This document shows positions 32,329 to 40,977 of a stretch of 64,000 bases of DNA, piece after piece (the first letter of the stretch is position 1; the number at the start of each line of letters is the position of its first letter). This DNA comes from Rhizobium sp. AC27/96. Its GTDB lineage: Bacteria; Pseudomonadota; Alphaproteobacteria; Rhizobiales; Rhizobiaceae. The stretch covers positions 124,001 through 188,000 of the forward strand of contig NZ_LXKN01000001.1 of assembly GCF_001692325.1 (NCBI RefSeq), given 5' to 3'. Under the pieces are notes generated by a model. It saw nothing but the letters and a program-made list of their open reading frames with translations, made no database searches and was not told where the DNA came from. The position numbers and the translations under genes were made by a program.

Positions 32329-32997
32329 ATGGCCAACGAGCGCGACGACACCATTGCCAGCCGTATCAGCCGGGTGCTTGCCGATCGCATTATCCGCGGC
32401 GAGATCGCGCCCGATGCGCGTTTGCGGCAGGATCATATTGCCGAGGAATTCGGCACCAGCCACGTGCCGGTGCGCGAGGCGTTCCGGCGGCTGGAAGCGC
32501 AGGGACTTGCCGTCAACTTGCCGCGTCGCGGCGTTCGGGTCGCTTCTTTCGATCTCAAGGAAGTCCGCGAAGTTGCCGAAATGCGGGCCGCGTTGGAAGG
32601 CCTCGCCCTGAGGCACGCGTCACAGCACTTGACCTCTGCCATTCTCGATGCCGCCGAAGAGGCGACCCGGGAAGGCGATGCCGCTGCCGACGTGCATGCC
32701 TGGGAAGACGCCAATCGCCGCTTCCATCGCCTCATCCTGGCGCCCTGCGGCATGGCGCGCCTCTTGGCCGCTATCGACGATCTGCATGCGGCCAGCGCCC
32801 GCTTTCTGTTCTCGGCATGGCAATCCGGCTGGGAAAAGCGCACGGATCACGATCATCGCGCCATCCTGGCCGCGCTTCGCCAGGGACGAACTGATGAGGC
32901 CGCCGCTATACTGCAGAAGCACGTCCAATGGATCGGTCGTGCTCCCGTGCGCACGCCATCAGGCTCGACGCGCGAAGCTTTTGCGATTGTTGGATAG
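32329..32997 (+). CDS. bioR: BioR, GntR-family biotin regulator
   Basis: A 222-residue protein. It has a GntR winged helix (ISRVLADRIIRGEIAPDARL and GTSHVPVREAFRRLEAQGL) and an all-helical FCD effector domain (EMRAALEGLALRHA, then DHDHRAILAALRQGR). It directly precedes bioY, and TTATAGATAA and TTATCTATAA sites, the BioR consensus, lie in between, so assignment as the alphaproteobacterial biotin repressor BioR is well supported. AAGGA precedes the ATG at 32329. Confidence 0.93.
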   Translation: MANERDDTIASRISRVLADRIIRGEIAPDARLRQDHIAEEFGTSHVPVREAFRRLEAQGLAVNLPRRGVRVASFDLKEVREVAEMRAALEGLALRHASQHLTSAILDAAEEATREGDAAADVHAWEDANRRFHRLILAPCGMARLLAAIDDLHAASARFLFSAWQSGWEKRTDHDHRAILAALRQGRTDEAAAILQKHVQWIGRAPVRTPSGSTREAFAIVG

Positions 32998-33009
32998 TTT
33001 TGTCGAAAA

Positions 33010-33019
33010 TTATAGATAA
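33010..33019. promoter_or_regulatory. BioR box 1
   Basis: TTATAGATAA, a match to the BioR consensus TTATMKATAA. It lies 13 bases after the bioR stop and about 270 bases upstream of bioY, an unusual distance. Confidence 0.7.
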
Positions 33020-33253
33020 TCTGGGTGCGCTTGATTTGCGGTTCATTTTTTAATGACCGAATTTGGGTGAGTTGTACTCGTATTGCTTCCGAGAGCTGAG
33101 CTTTTGTCTCCGCATGCCGAGATGGGTTGGCTAAGCGCGCCCCTTTCAGGTCTCTCGTCATGCAGCCGCTTCCATCGCGAGAAAATCAATTTTCCACATC
33201 TACCGCTTGCCTCGTCATGTAAACTCGGCCATTAAATAGATGGGAATTAAAAA

Positions 33254-33263
33254 TTATCTATAA
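33254..33263. promoter_or_regulatory. BioR box 2 at bioY promoter
   Basis: TTATCTATAA, matching TTATMKATAA, 18 bases upstream of the bioY start. Repressor binding here would block initiation or early transcription of bioY. Confidence 0.85.
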
Positions 33264-33280
33264 TTTGAAAAGGAGAGTTC

Positions 33281-33871
33281 ATGTCCCTGTTGCATCATCA
33301 TGAAGACGCCGCTTTTGATCCGCTGCGCCTTGGTCAGCGATCCCTGATCGTCAAGGCCGTCTTCGTTCTCGCGGGAACGCTGGTGCTGGCGCTCGCCTCG
33401 CAGATTTCGGTGCCGATGGTGCCGGTGCCGATCACCATGCAGACCTTTGCGATCACCATGATCGGCGCTCTCTATGGCTGGCGCCTCGGCGCGATCACCA
33501 TTCTGGCCTGGCTGGGTGAGGCCATGGTCGGCTTCCCGGTTCTCGCCGGCGGAGCAGGCGGCATCGCGCCCTTCATGGGTCCGACGGCTGGCTATCTCGT
33601 CTCTTTCCCGATCATCGGCGCCCTCGTCGGCTGGCTTGCCGAGCGTGGCTGGGGCGGAGAGCGCGTCGTGCGCAGTTTCCTCGCCCATCTCTCGGCCAAT
33701 ATCCTGTGCCTTGCGATCGGCGGCGCATGGCTTGCTGCCTTGATCGGCGCTGAAAAGGGCTGGCTTCTCGGCGTCGCGCCCTTCATCCTCGGGGCCGTGC
33801 TGAAGTCCGCCCTTGCGGCAGCCGTGCTGAAGACCGTTCAGGTCTATGGCGGCAAGGCAAAGCTGAATTGA
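33281..33871 (+). CDS. bioY: Biotin transporter BioY
   Basis: The substrate-binding S component of an ECF-type biotin importer. Its 196 residues hold about six membrane helices. Family stretches are present: QISVPMVPVPITMQTFAI, GALYGWRLG and GGAGGIAPFMGPTAGYLVSF. No bioM/bioN genes are adjacent, so it may act alone or with components elsewhere. AGGAGAG precedes the ATG. A BioR box overlaps the promoter, so expression should rise when biotin is scarce. Confidence 0.96.
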   Translation: MSLLHHHEDAAFDPLRLGQRSLIVKAVFVLAGTLVLALASQISVPMVPVPITMQTFAITMIGALYGWRLGAITILAWLGEAMVGFPVLAGGAGGIAPFMGPTAGYLVSFPIIGALVGWLAERGWGGERVVRSFLAHLSANILCLAIGGAWLAALIGAEKGWLLGVAPFILGAVLKSALAAAVLKTVQVYGGKAKLN

Positions 33872-34293
33872 CGGTTCGGCTTCGCGCCCATCATCTGCTC
33901 TGCATGCTGACCTTCGTCGGTGAAGGCTATACCTCAGCCTTCACCGCCAATTATCGCCGCATCGCCGAGCGCCTGACGGAAGGCGAGCAGATCGAGCTGG
34001 TCTCCGGCCCCGACGATATCTGCGCGCCGCTTCTGGACGAGGCTGAGCCGCACTGTGTCAAGGCTTCCGTCATCGAGCGGGACGCGGCTGCCCTTGCGGA
34101 CGTCGCCTCATTGATTGGCGAAGAGATCGAACCGGGCGCGGTATTGGTGCCGGATGCGAACCTTCTCGCGAAACTACGACGCAATTTCGCCAGTGGCGAG
34201 ATTCGCCGTGCCTGCAATGGCTGTGAATGGCGAGATCTGTGCAGCCGGATTGCGGCGGGCAATTTCGCCAGCGTTCTGGTCGGACACCCCTAA
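33868..34293 (+). CDS. DUF1284 domain protein
   Basis: A 141-residue cytosolic protein starting MTVRLRAHHLLCMLTFVGEGY, the DUF1284 hallmark (HHLLC). It has five or so conserved-looking cysteines, including DDICAPL, PHCVKAS and ACNGCEWRDLC, suggestive of an iron-sulfur cluster or zinc. The start is TTG, overlapping the bioY stop (TTGA). Function unknown; coupling to bioY may place it in the biotin regulon. Confidence 0.85.
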   Translation: MTVRLRAHHLLCMLTFVGEGYTSAFTANYRRIAERLTEGEQIELVSGPDDICAPLLDEAEPHCVKASVIERDAAALADVASLIGEEIEPGAVLVPDANLLAKLRRNFASGEIRRACNGCEWRDLCSRIAAGNFASVLVGHP

Positions 34294-34988
34294 GACCGGT
34301 CACCCAACTCGATCGGAAAGAGCGCCAGAAAGCGGCGCTCACCCTCGGGGGTGAAGAAGATCGAGCGGCTGTTTTCGGTCCGCCGCGCCCAGCCCTTGTC
34401 GAGAAAATTCGAAAGCAACGCCTTGCCGAGGCTTCCGGCGAGATGCGCGCGCCTTTCGCTCCAGTCCAGGCAGGATCGGCAGAGCGGACGGCGGCTGGAG
34501 CGCAGGTCGGAGACGTCGATGCCGATCGATCCGAGATGCCTTTCGCCATCGGCCGTCAGGCTGAGCCCTTCGCCCATGGTCGAAATCGAACCACGTTCTA
34601 TCAGGCTGTCGAGCATGCGCACGCCAAAGTCGCCGGCGAGGTGGTCGTAGCAGATGCGGGCCTTGCGCAGCGCCGGTTCCTTCGGGCCGGGACGATGACG
34701 CAGATGTCCGCGACTGGCGGCAAAGCCCATGATCCCCTCGAGCAACTTGCCGACGCCATCATCGGCCAGCGCAAAATAACGATGCCGACCCTGCTTGCGC
34801 TGCGCCAGCAACCCGCCTGCCTCGAGCTTGGAAAGATGCGCGCTTGCTGTCTGCAGCGTCACGCCTGCCGCCGCCGCCAGCTCCGTTGCCGTCAGCGCAC
34901 GGCCACCCATCAGGGCCGTCAGTATGTTTGCCCGCGCCGGATCGCCGATCAACGAGCCGATCTGTGCTATGTCAGGACCTTCTTTCAT
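34290..34988 (-). CDS. ArsR-family transcriptional regulator with long C-terminal domain
   Basis: A 232-residue protein. The first 90 residues form an ArsR winged helix (GDPARANILTALMGGRALTA, LAAAAGVTLQTASAHLSKLE, KQGRHRYFAL). The rest is an extended domain with CYDHLAGDFGVRMLDSLIERG and RRPLCRSCLDWSERRAHLAG, seen in a subgroup of ArsR proteins of unknown ligand. It is convergent with DUF1284 (overlapping by four bases) and divergent from the NIPSNAP/ABM pair. Confidence 0.92.
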   Translation of the reverse strand: MKEGPDIAQIGSLIGDPARANILTALMGGRALTATELAAAAGVTLQTASAHLSKLEAGGLLAQRKQGRHRYFALADDGVGKLLEGIMGFAASRGHLRHRPGPKEPALRKARICYDHLAGDFGVRMLDSLIERGSISTMGEGLSLTADGERHLGSIGIDVSDLRSSRRPLCRSCLDWSERRAHLAGSLGKALLSNFLDKGWARRTENSRSIFFTPEGERRFLALFPIELGDRS

Positions 34989-35059
34989 ACTTCGATCGTA
35001 GCCGAAGCATCACCGTTCTTCAATGTGCGAAAACATCTCCACAAGCAAAGGAGAACATC

Positions 35060-35385
35060 ATGATCACCTGTTTCATCCGCTATCAGATCGATCCCTTCAA
35101 ACAGGAAGCCTTCGCCGAATATGGCAAGGCCTGGGGCCAGATCATCCCGCGCAACGGCGCCGATCTGGTCGGCTATTTCGCGCCGCATGAGGGCTCTTTG
35201 ACGACGGCTTACGGCGTCTACAATATCGAGAGCCTGGCAGCCTATGAGGCCTATCGCAAAAGCCTTGCCGCCGATCCGCAGGCCAAGGCCAACCACGATT
35301 TCTCCCGCCGCGAGCGTTTCATCCTGCAGGAGGATCGCATATTCCTGAAAAACGTGTCGTTGCCGCATGCTCCGAGGATATCGCC

Positions 35386-35389
<4 letters not shown>
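35060..35389 (+). CDS. NIPSNAP family protein
   Basis: A 109-residue dimeric alpha/beta-barrel-type protein starting MITCFIRYQIDPFKQEAFAE, with LVGYFAPHEGSLTTAYGVYN and YEAYRKSLAADPQAKAN, characteristic of bacterial NIPSNAP proteins. AAAGGAG precedes the ATG. The function of the bacterial family is poorly known. It is coupled (ATGA) to the next monooxygenase-like gene and divergent from the ArsR gene. Confidence 0.88.
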
Positions 35390-37021
<1,632 letters not shown>

Positions 37022-37147
37022 CCTCGGTCATGAGCGTTGGCAGGCCCGGCTGCAAACCGCCCCACGGTTTCCGGGGTGTCGCCAACGGCTGAATCTAAAT
37101 ACCTGCCTTCTTCCGTCGTGTACCTCCAGTTAGGGAAGAGGGCGAGA

Positions 37148-37183
37148 CGCCCAGGACTAGCGCTAGTCCTGGGCGCCCTTTTT
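37148..37183. terminator. Intrinsic terminator after ccrM
   Basis: A perfect 28-base palindrome (arms CGCCCAGGACTAGC and its complement, with no separate loop), followed by CCCTTTTT. It lies between ccrM and the convergent SnoaL-like gene, so both may use it. Confidence 0.9.
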
Positions 37184-37194
37184 AGCTTCCGGAC

Positions 37195-37560
37195 TTAGAA
37201 GTCCTGATAGTCCGTGACATCAACGCGCACGACGCGGCCATCCTCGTCAAAGGTGATGGTCTCCTCGCCCTCGCGAATGAGCGGCTTGCCCGTCTTGCTG
37301 TTGGTGGCCCGAACGGACCAGACCGCGCGGCCCGAAAGCGGCGTCAGCGTCTCCACTAGTGAATTGGACGCTGTCTGATCAGGATAGGTGTCGAAGTAGC
37401 CGCGGAATGCTTCCATGATCGCGTCGCGGCCGGCGAGGTCACCGACACCGTTGGAAACATAGGTGGCGTTCTCGGCGAAGAAATTCTCGATCTCTTCATA
37501 GTTGATACGATTGATCGCATCGTGAAACAGCTCGATACGTTCTGCGGGATCGAAAATCAT
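37195..37560 (-). CDS. SnoaL-like / NTF2-fold protein
   Basis: A 121-residue cone-shaped NTF2 fold: ERIELFHDAINRINYEEIEN, FFAENATYVSNGVGDLAGRD, then FRGYFDTYPDQTAS and EGEETITFDEDGRVVRVDV. The SnoaL-like family includes cyclases, isomerases and ligand-binding proteins, and no specific activity is evident. It lies three bases downstream of the HAD gene in the same direction, so the two are likely co-transcribed. Confidence 0.82.
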   Translation of the reverse strand: MIFDPAERIELFHDAINRINYEEIENFFAENATYVSNGVGDLAGRDAIMEAFRGYFDTYPDQTASNSLVETLTPLSGRAVWSVRATNSKTGKPLIREGEETITFDEDGRVVRVDVTDYQDF

Positions 37561-37563
37561 GGT

Positions 37564-38178
37564 TCAAACCTTTATGCCATGGGCGGCGAGATCGCTGCGC
37601 AGCTTCTCGGCTCCGGTGAAATGAACTGCATGCCAGCCGGCTGCCCGCGCACCTTCGACGTTCGGATAGGAATCGTCGATGAAAATGGTCGAGGCCGGAT
37701 CGAGGCCGAAGCTTTTGGCATGGGTCTCGTAGATCGCGACATCGGGCTTGATCAAGCCGATATCGCCCGACACCGTGACGCCGCGCGGTTTCTTGAGGAA
37801 CGGAAAGCGCTCCTGCGCCACGCGAAACGTGTCGGAGGCGAAGTTGGTCAGCATGGTGACGTCACGTCCCTCGGCGATCAACTTTTCGAAGATCACGACG
37901 CTGTCATCATAGGCATGCGGCACCATCTCGTTCCAGTGCTTGCGGAATGCGCGGATCTGTTCTGCCCGTTCCGGATGCTCGGCAATCAGCAAGCCTTCGG
38001 CCTCTTCCCATGTGCGGCCGCGATCCTGCTCCAGATTCCATTCGTGGGTGCAGACGTTGGCGAAGAACCATTGGCGCTCGGCATCATCGGGAATGACGTG
38101 GCTGTAGGGAATGTTTGGATCGTAATGAAGGAGAACCTTGCCGATATCGAAAACGATGTGCCGTATTTCCGTGGTCAT
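37564..38178 (-). CDS. HAD-IA hydrolase (YihX-like phosphatase)
   Basis: A 204-residue HAD protein: motif I IVFDIGKVLLHYDPN, motif II MLTNFASDTF, Lys in GLIKPDVAIYETHA and motif IV TIFIDDSYPNVEGARAAGW. The nucleophile motif is DxG-type (FDIGKVL), as in the YihX/epoxide-hydrolase-N group, which includes alpha-glucose-1-phosphatase. Substrate not assigned. It lies 17 bases downstream of mutY. Confidence 0.9.
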   Translation of the reverse strand: MTTEIRHIVFDIGKVLLHYDPNIPYSHVIPDDAERQWFFANVCTHEWNLEQDRGRTWEEAEGLLIAEHPERAEQIRAFRKHWNEMVPHAYDDSVVIFEKLIAEGRDVTMLTNFASDTFRVAQERFPFLKKPRGVTVSGDIGLIKPDVAIYETHAKSFGLDPASTIFIDDSYPNVEGARAAGWHAVHFTGAEKLRSDLAAHGIKV

Positions 38179-38195
38179 GAATGGATTCCTGATGT

Positions 38196-39302
38196 TTAGG
38201 CGCTGGCTTTGTTGAATGCCCCAACTTTTGTGAAGGCATTGGGAATAGCCTGAGTGATCGCTTTTTTCATGACTGTTGGCAGTGCCTGCGCTTCAAGATT
38301 TGTAACCGGCTCCCACCATCCGTCATTGTGCTCGGCGTTCGATGCCACTTGGGCGCGATAGATCGACAGCCGCAATTCGAAATGGGTGAACACATGCGTC
38401 ACGGTCCCCGCAGCCTGCCAATCCGCTCGGAAAGGGGCAGCCTCGGTTCCCGTCTCGCCATCGATGCGTGCGGTCCAACCGGTTGTGGGAACTTCCGTCA
38501 TGCCGCCGAGCAGGCCGCTTTCGATGCGCCGGCGCAGAAAGATCTCGCCATCGCCATTGACCGCGACGAAAGCCGCGCCCTGCCGTACCGGCTTATCCTT
38601 CTTGGCGGCCTTGACGGGAAAATGTTCCGGGTCATGCCCGGCCAGCGCCTGACAGGCGCCGTTGAACGGACAGAGCGAACAGACGGGACGCTTCGGCGTG
38701 CAGATCGTCGCGCCGAGATCCATCATCGCCTGAGCGAAATCGCCGGGTCGGTCGGAGGGCGTCAGCAGGGCGACTTTCTGCTTCATCTGAGGTTTTGCGC
38801 CGGGCAAGGGCGCCGAGATCGCGTAAAGCCTGGAAATGACGCGCTCCACATTGCCGTCCATCACGGCTGCCTGCCGGTTGAATGCGATTGCGGCGACAGC
38901 GGCGGATGTGTAATCGCCGATGCCGGGCAGGGCACGCAGGCCATCCTCGGTATCGGGAAAGCGACCCGCATGGTCTGTCGCAACCGCCTCGGCGCATTTC
39001 TTCAGGTTTCGCGCGCGTGCGTAATAGCCGAGCCCGGCCCAAGCTGCCATGACGTCCTCGTTCGGCGCCGCCGCGAGGTCGTTGACCGTCGGCCAGCGCT
39101 CCACGAATTTTGCGAAATAGGCTTTGACCGCAGGCACGGTCGTCTGCTGCAGCATCACCTCCGACAGCCAGATGCGGTAGGGGTCGGGCTTCACGCCCTT
39201 GGCGGCCATAGGCGGCGAGACGCGCCACGGCAGATCCCGGTGGTGGCGATCGTACCAGGCAAGCAGGGATGCGGCCGAAGGGGATTGTAAAGTCGTGGTC
39301 AT
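38196..39302 (-). CDS. mutY: A/G-specific adenine DNA glycosylase
   Basis: Removes adenine mispaired with 8-oxoguanine. The 368 residues include catalytic Glu48 (LSEVMLQQT), the helix-hairpin-helix LPGIGDYTSAAV with Asp149 (VMDGNVERV), the iron-sulfur cluster cysteines C201, C208, C211 and C217 (CTPKRPVCSLCPFNGAC), and a C-terminal NUDIX-like domain (GEIFLRRRIESGLLGGMTE) that recognises 8-oxoG. It is divergent from the DUF721 gene. Confidence 0.97.
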   Translation of the reverse strand: MTTTLQSPSAASLLAWYDRHHRDLPWRVSPPMAAKGVKPDPYRIWLSEVMLQQTTVPAVKAYFAKFVERWPTVNDLAAAPNEDVMAAWAGLGYYARARNLKKCAEAVATDHAGRFPDTEDGLRALPGIGDYTSAAVAAIAFNRQAAVMDGNVERVISRLYAISAPLPGAKPQMKQKVALLTPSDRPGDFAQAMMDLGATICTPKRPVCSLCPFNGACQALAGHDPEHFPVKAAKKDKPVRQGAAFVAVNGDGEIFLRRRIESGLLGGMTEVPTTGWTARIDGETGTEAAPFRADWQAAGTVTHVFTHFELRLSIYRAQVASNAEHNDGWWEPVTNLEAQALPTVMKKAITQAIPNAFTKVGAFNKASA

Positions 39303-39379
39303 GATTTGCCGCGTTGAGGGGAATTGCTCTATACTTGGCCAAGCTGCGTCGGGCGATCAAGCTCTTGAACGTATAAAGC

Positions 39380-39895
39380 ATGCGCCGGAAGCCGATTGAG
39401 ATGAGTTATCCCCGAAAAGGCGAAAAGCAGATTTCCGAGCTGACCAACGGCATCGTCGATCCCGTGCTGGCGAAGCGTGCCGGCATCAATACGGCTCTGC
39501 TTGGTTCCTGGGACGAGATCGCTGGGGACGATTTTGCCGAATGCACGCGGCCAGAAAAGATCGCCTGGGCGAAGCGCGGCGGCACCGGCGAGGACAGTCG
39601 CTATCAGCCGGGTGTGCTGACCATCGCCTGCGAAGGTGCCCGCGCCCTTTTTCTCACCCATGCGCAGGGCGAGCTGATCCAGCGCATCAACGGCTTCTTC
39701 GGCTTTCATGCCGTCAGTCAGATCCGCATCGTGCAGAAGCCGGTCTCGGTTGCTTCGAAGCGCTCCCGCACACCACCGCCGCTGAAAGGCGAGGCGGCCC
39801 GCAAGCTCGAAGGCATGATGGACGGGATCGAGGATGAGAAGCTGCGCGCGGCAATCCAGAGATTGGGCACTGCAATGGTCTGGAAGCGCCGGTAG
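39380..39895 (+). CDS. DUF721 (DciA-like) protein
   Basis: A 171-residue basic protein. The DUF721 core reads LLGSWDEIAGDDFAECTRPE, then GVLTIACEGARALFLTHAQGELIQRIN and FFGFHAVSQIRI in successive segments. DUF721/DciA proteins load or assist the replicative helicase in bacteria lacking DnaC, so a replication-initiation role is plausible. A basic linker and a C-terminal helix follow. Starts at 39380 or 39401 (MSYPRKGEK) are possible. It is divergent from mutY and upstream of the DsbA and smc genes. Confidence 0.88.
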   Translation: MRRKPIEMSYPRKGEKQISELTNGIVDPVLAKRAGINTALLGSWDEIAGDDFAECTRPEKIAWAKRGGTGEDSRYQPGVLTIACEGARALFLTHAQGELIQRINGFFGFHAVSQIRIVQKPVSVASKRSRTPPPLKGEAARKLEGMMDGIEDEKLRAAIQRLGTAMVWKRR

Positions 39896-40062
39896 AAGGC
39901 TGGGCGTGCCGATTATTCGTGATTGTGGAAGAAATTTAAGGCGTTTGTCTTTGCTAGGTCACAATTCTTTGAAGAAAGTTGGTCAACCGTGCCTTGTTAG
40001 CGGCAACCAGCCGTTATATCGCATGGAACATTCGAAGACCTCTTTCAACGACGGGTGACTCT

Positions 40063-40791
40063 ATGCCGATGTCCGACATGCTCTTGACCAAACGCCACCT
40101 GCTGGGCGGTTCTGCCGTTGCAGCTCTCTCCGTGGCGTTCGCTGCCTTTGCCGACACCGCATCCGCTGCAAATGCCTCGACGGCCGCAGGCGGCCAGGAG
40201 TCCACCGCTTCCGGTGACGACGCAGTCCCCCCGGCCGATGGCGACGTCAACATGACCGAAGTGCTGAAGCCCGGCCCGCTGCCGGAAATCGCACTCGGCA
40301 AGGAAGACGCTCCGGTCAAGATCGTCGAATACATGTCGCTGACCTGCCCGCACTGCGCGCATTTCGCTGTTACGACTTTCGAAACGATCAAGCAGAAGTA
40401 TATCGACACCGGCAAGGTTCGCTTCATCATCCGCGAATTCCCGTTCGATCCGCGCGCCGCCGCCGCCTTCATGCTGGCCCGTTGCGCCCCGCAGGAGCAG
40501 TACATGCCGATGGTCGAAATGCTGTTCAAGCAGCAGATCGCCTGGGCCTCTCCGGATGTCGATGGCCGTGCCGCACTGCTGCAAATGTCGAAACTCGCTG
40601 GTTTTACTGAGGATAGCTTTACGAAGTGCTTGACGAACCAGAAGCTTCTGGATGATGTCAATTCCGTAAGGGAACGCGCTGCCAAGGATTTCGGCGTCAA
40701 TGCGACACCGACCTTCCTGATCAATGGCAAGCGCTATGCAGGGGACATGTCTGTTAATGCCATGTCGAAGCTCATCGACGGCCTTCTCTGA
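40063..40791 (+). CDS. DsbA-family thiol oxidoreductase
   Basis: About 242 residues. The N-terminus has a basic TKRHLLGG followed by a hydrophobic signal region ending FADTASAA, suggesting periplasmic export. The thioredoxin fold has the active site LTCPHCAHF (CPHC, near residue 95) and a cis-Pro region (VNATPTFLINGKRYAG). It resembles the alphaproteobacterial DsbA-like/BdbD group encoded upstream of smc. Likely substrates are exported thiol proteins. Confidence 0.93.
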   Translation: MPMSDMLLTKRHLLGGSAVAALSVAFAAFADTASAANASTAAGGQESTASGDDAVPPADGDVNMTEVLKPGPLPEIALGKEDAPVKIVEYMSLTCPHCAHFAVTTFETIKQKYIDTGKVRFIIREFPFDPRAAAAFMLARCAPQEQYMPMVEMLFKQQIAWASPDVDGRAALLQMSKLAGFTEDSFTKCLTNQKLLDDVNSVRERAAKDFGVNATPTFLINGKRYAGDMSVNAMSKLIDGLL

Positions 40792-40847
40792 TCCGCGCCT
40801 TTTCGATGCACAGGCGGGCGGCAGAGGTCGCGCGCCTGTTTTCTACT

Positions 40848-40970
40848 ACCTCCCCCTCGAAGGGGGAGGTCGCGCGGAACGCGCGGGTGGGGGTGATTTC
40901 CGGGGTGAATGCATGATCACCCCACCCCGAACCGTTGGTCCGGCCCTCCCCCTCAAGGGAAGGGTGGAGA
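40848..40970. repeat. Mosaic palindromic repeat abutting smc
   Basis: Three stem units in a row: ACCTCCCCCT/AGGGGGAGGT with a three-base loop (40848-40870), CGCGC/GCGCG (40871-40885), and an imperfect GGGTGGGGGTGAT/ATCACCCCACCC pair, ending in CCTCCCCCTCAAGGG. This is a familiar rhizobial/alphaproteobacterial repeat (recognised from memory). It ends within about 10 bases of the smc start. Confidence 0.75.
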
Positions 40971-40977
40971 TCAGCCA

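Noticed and set aside
40909..40977. Extended SMC start at 40909
   Set aside because: The extra residues (MHDHPTPNRWSGPPPQGKGG and on) are encoded by the intergenic repeat; MKFNKLRLVGFKSF at 40978 is the conserved SMC start.
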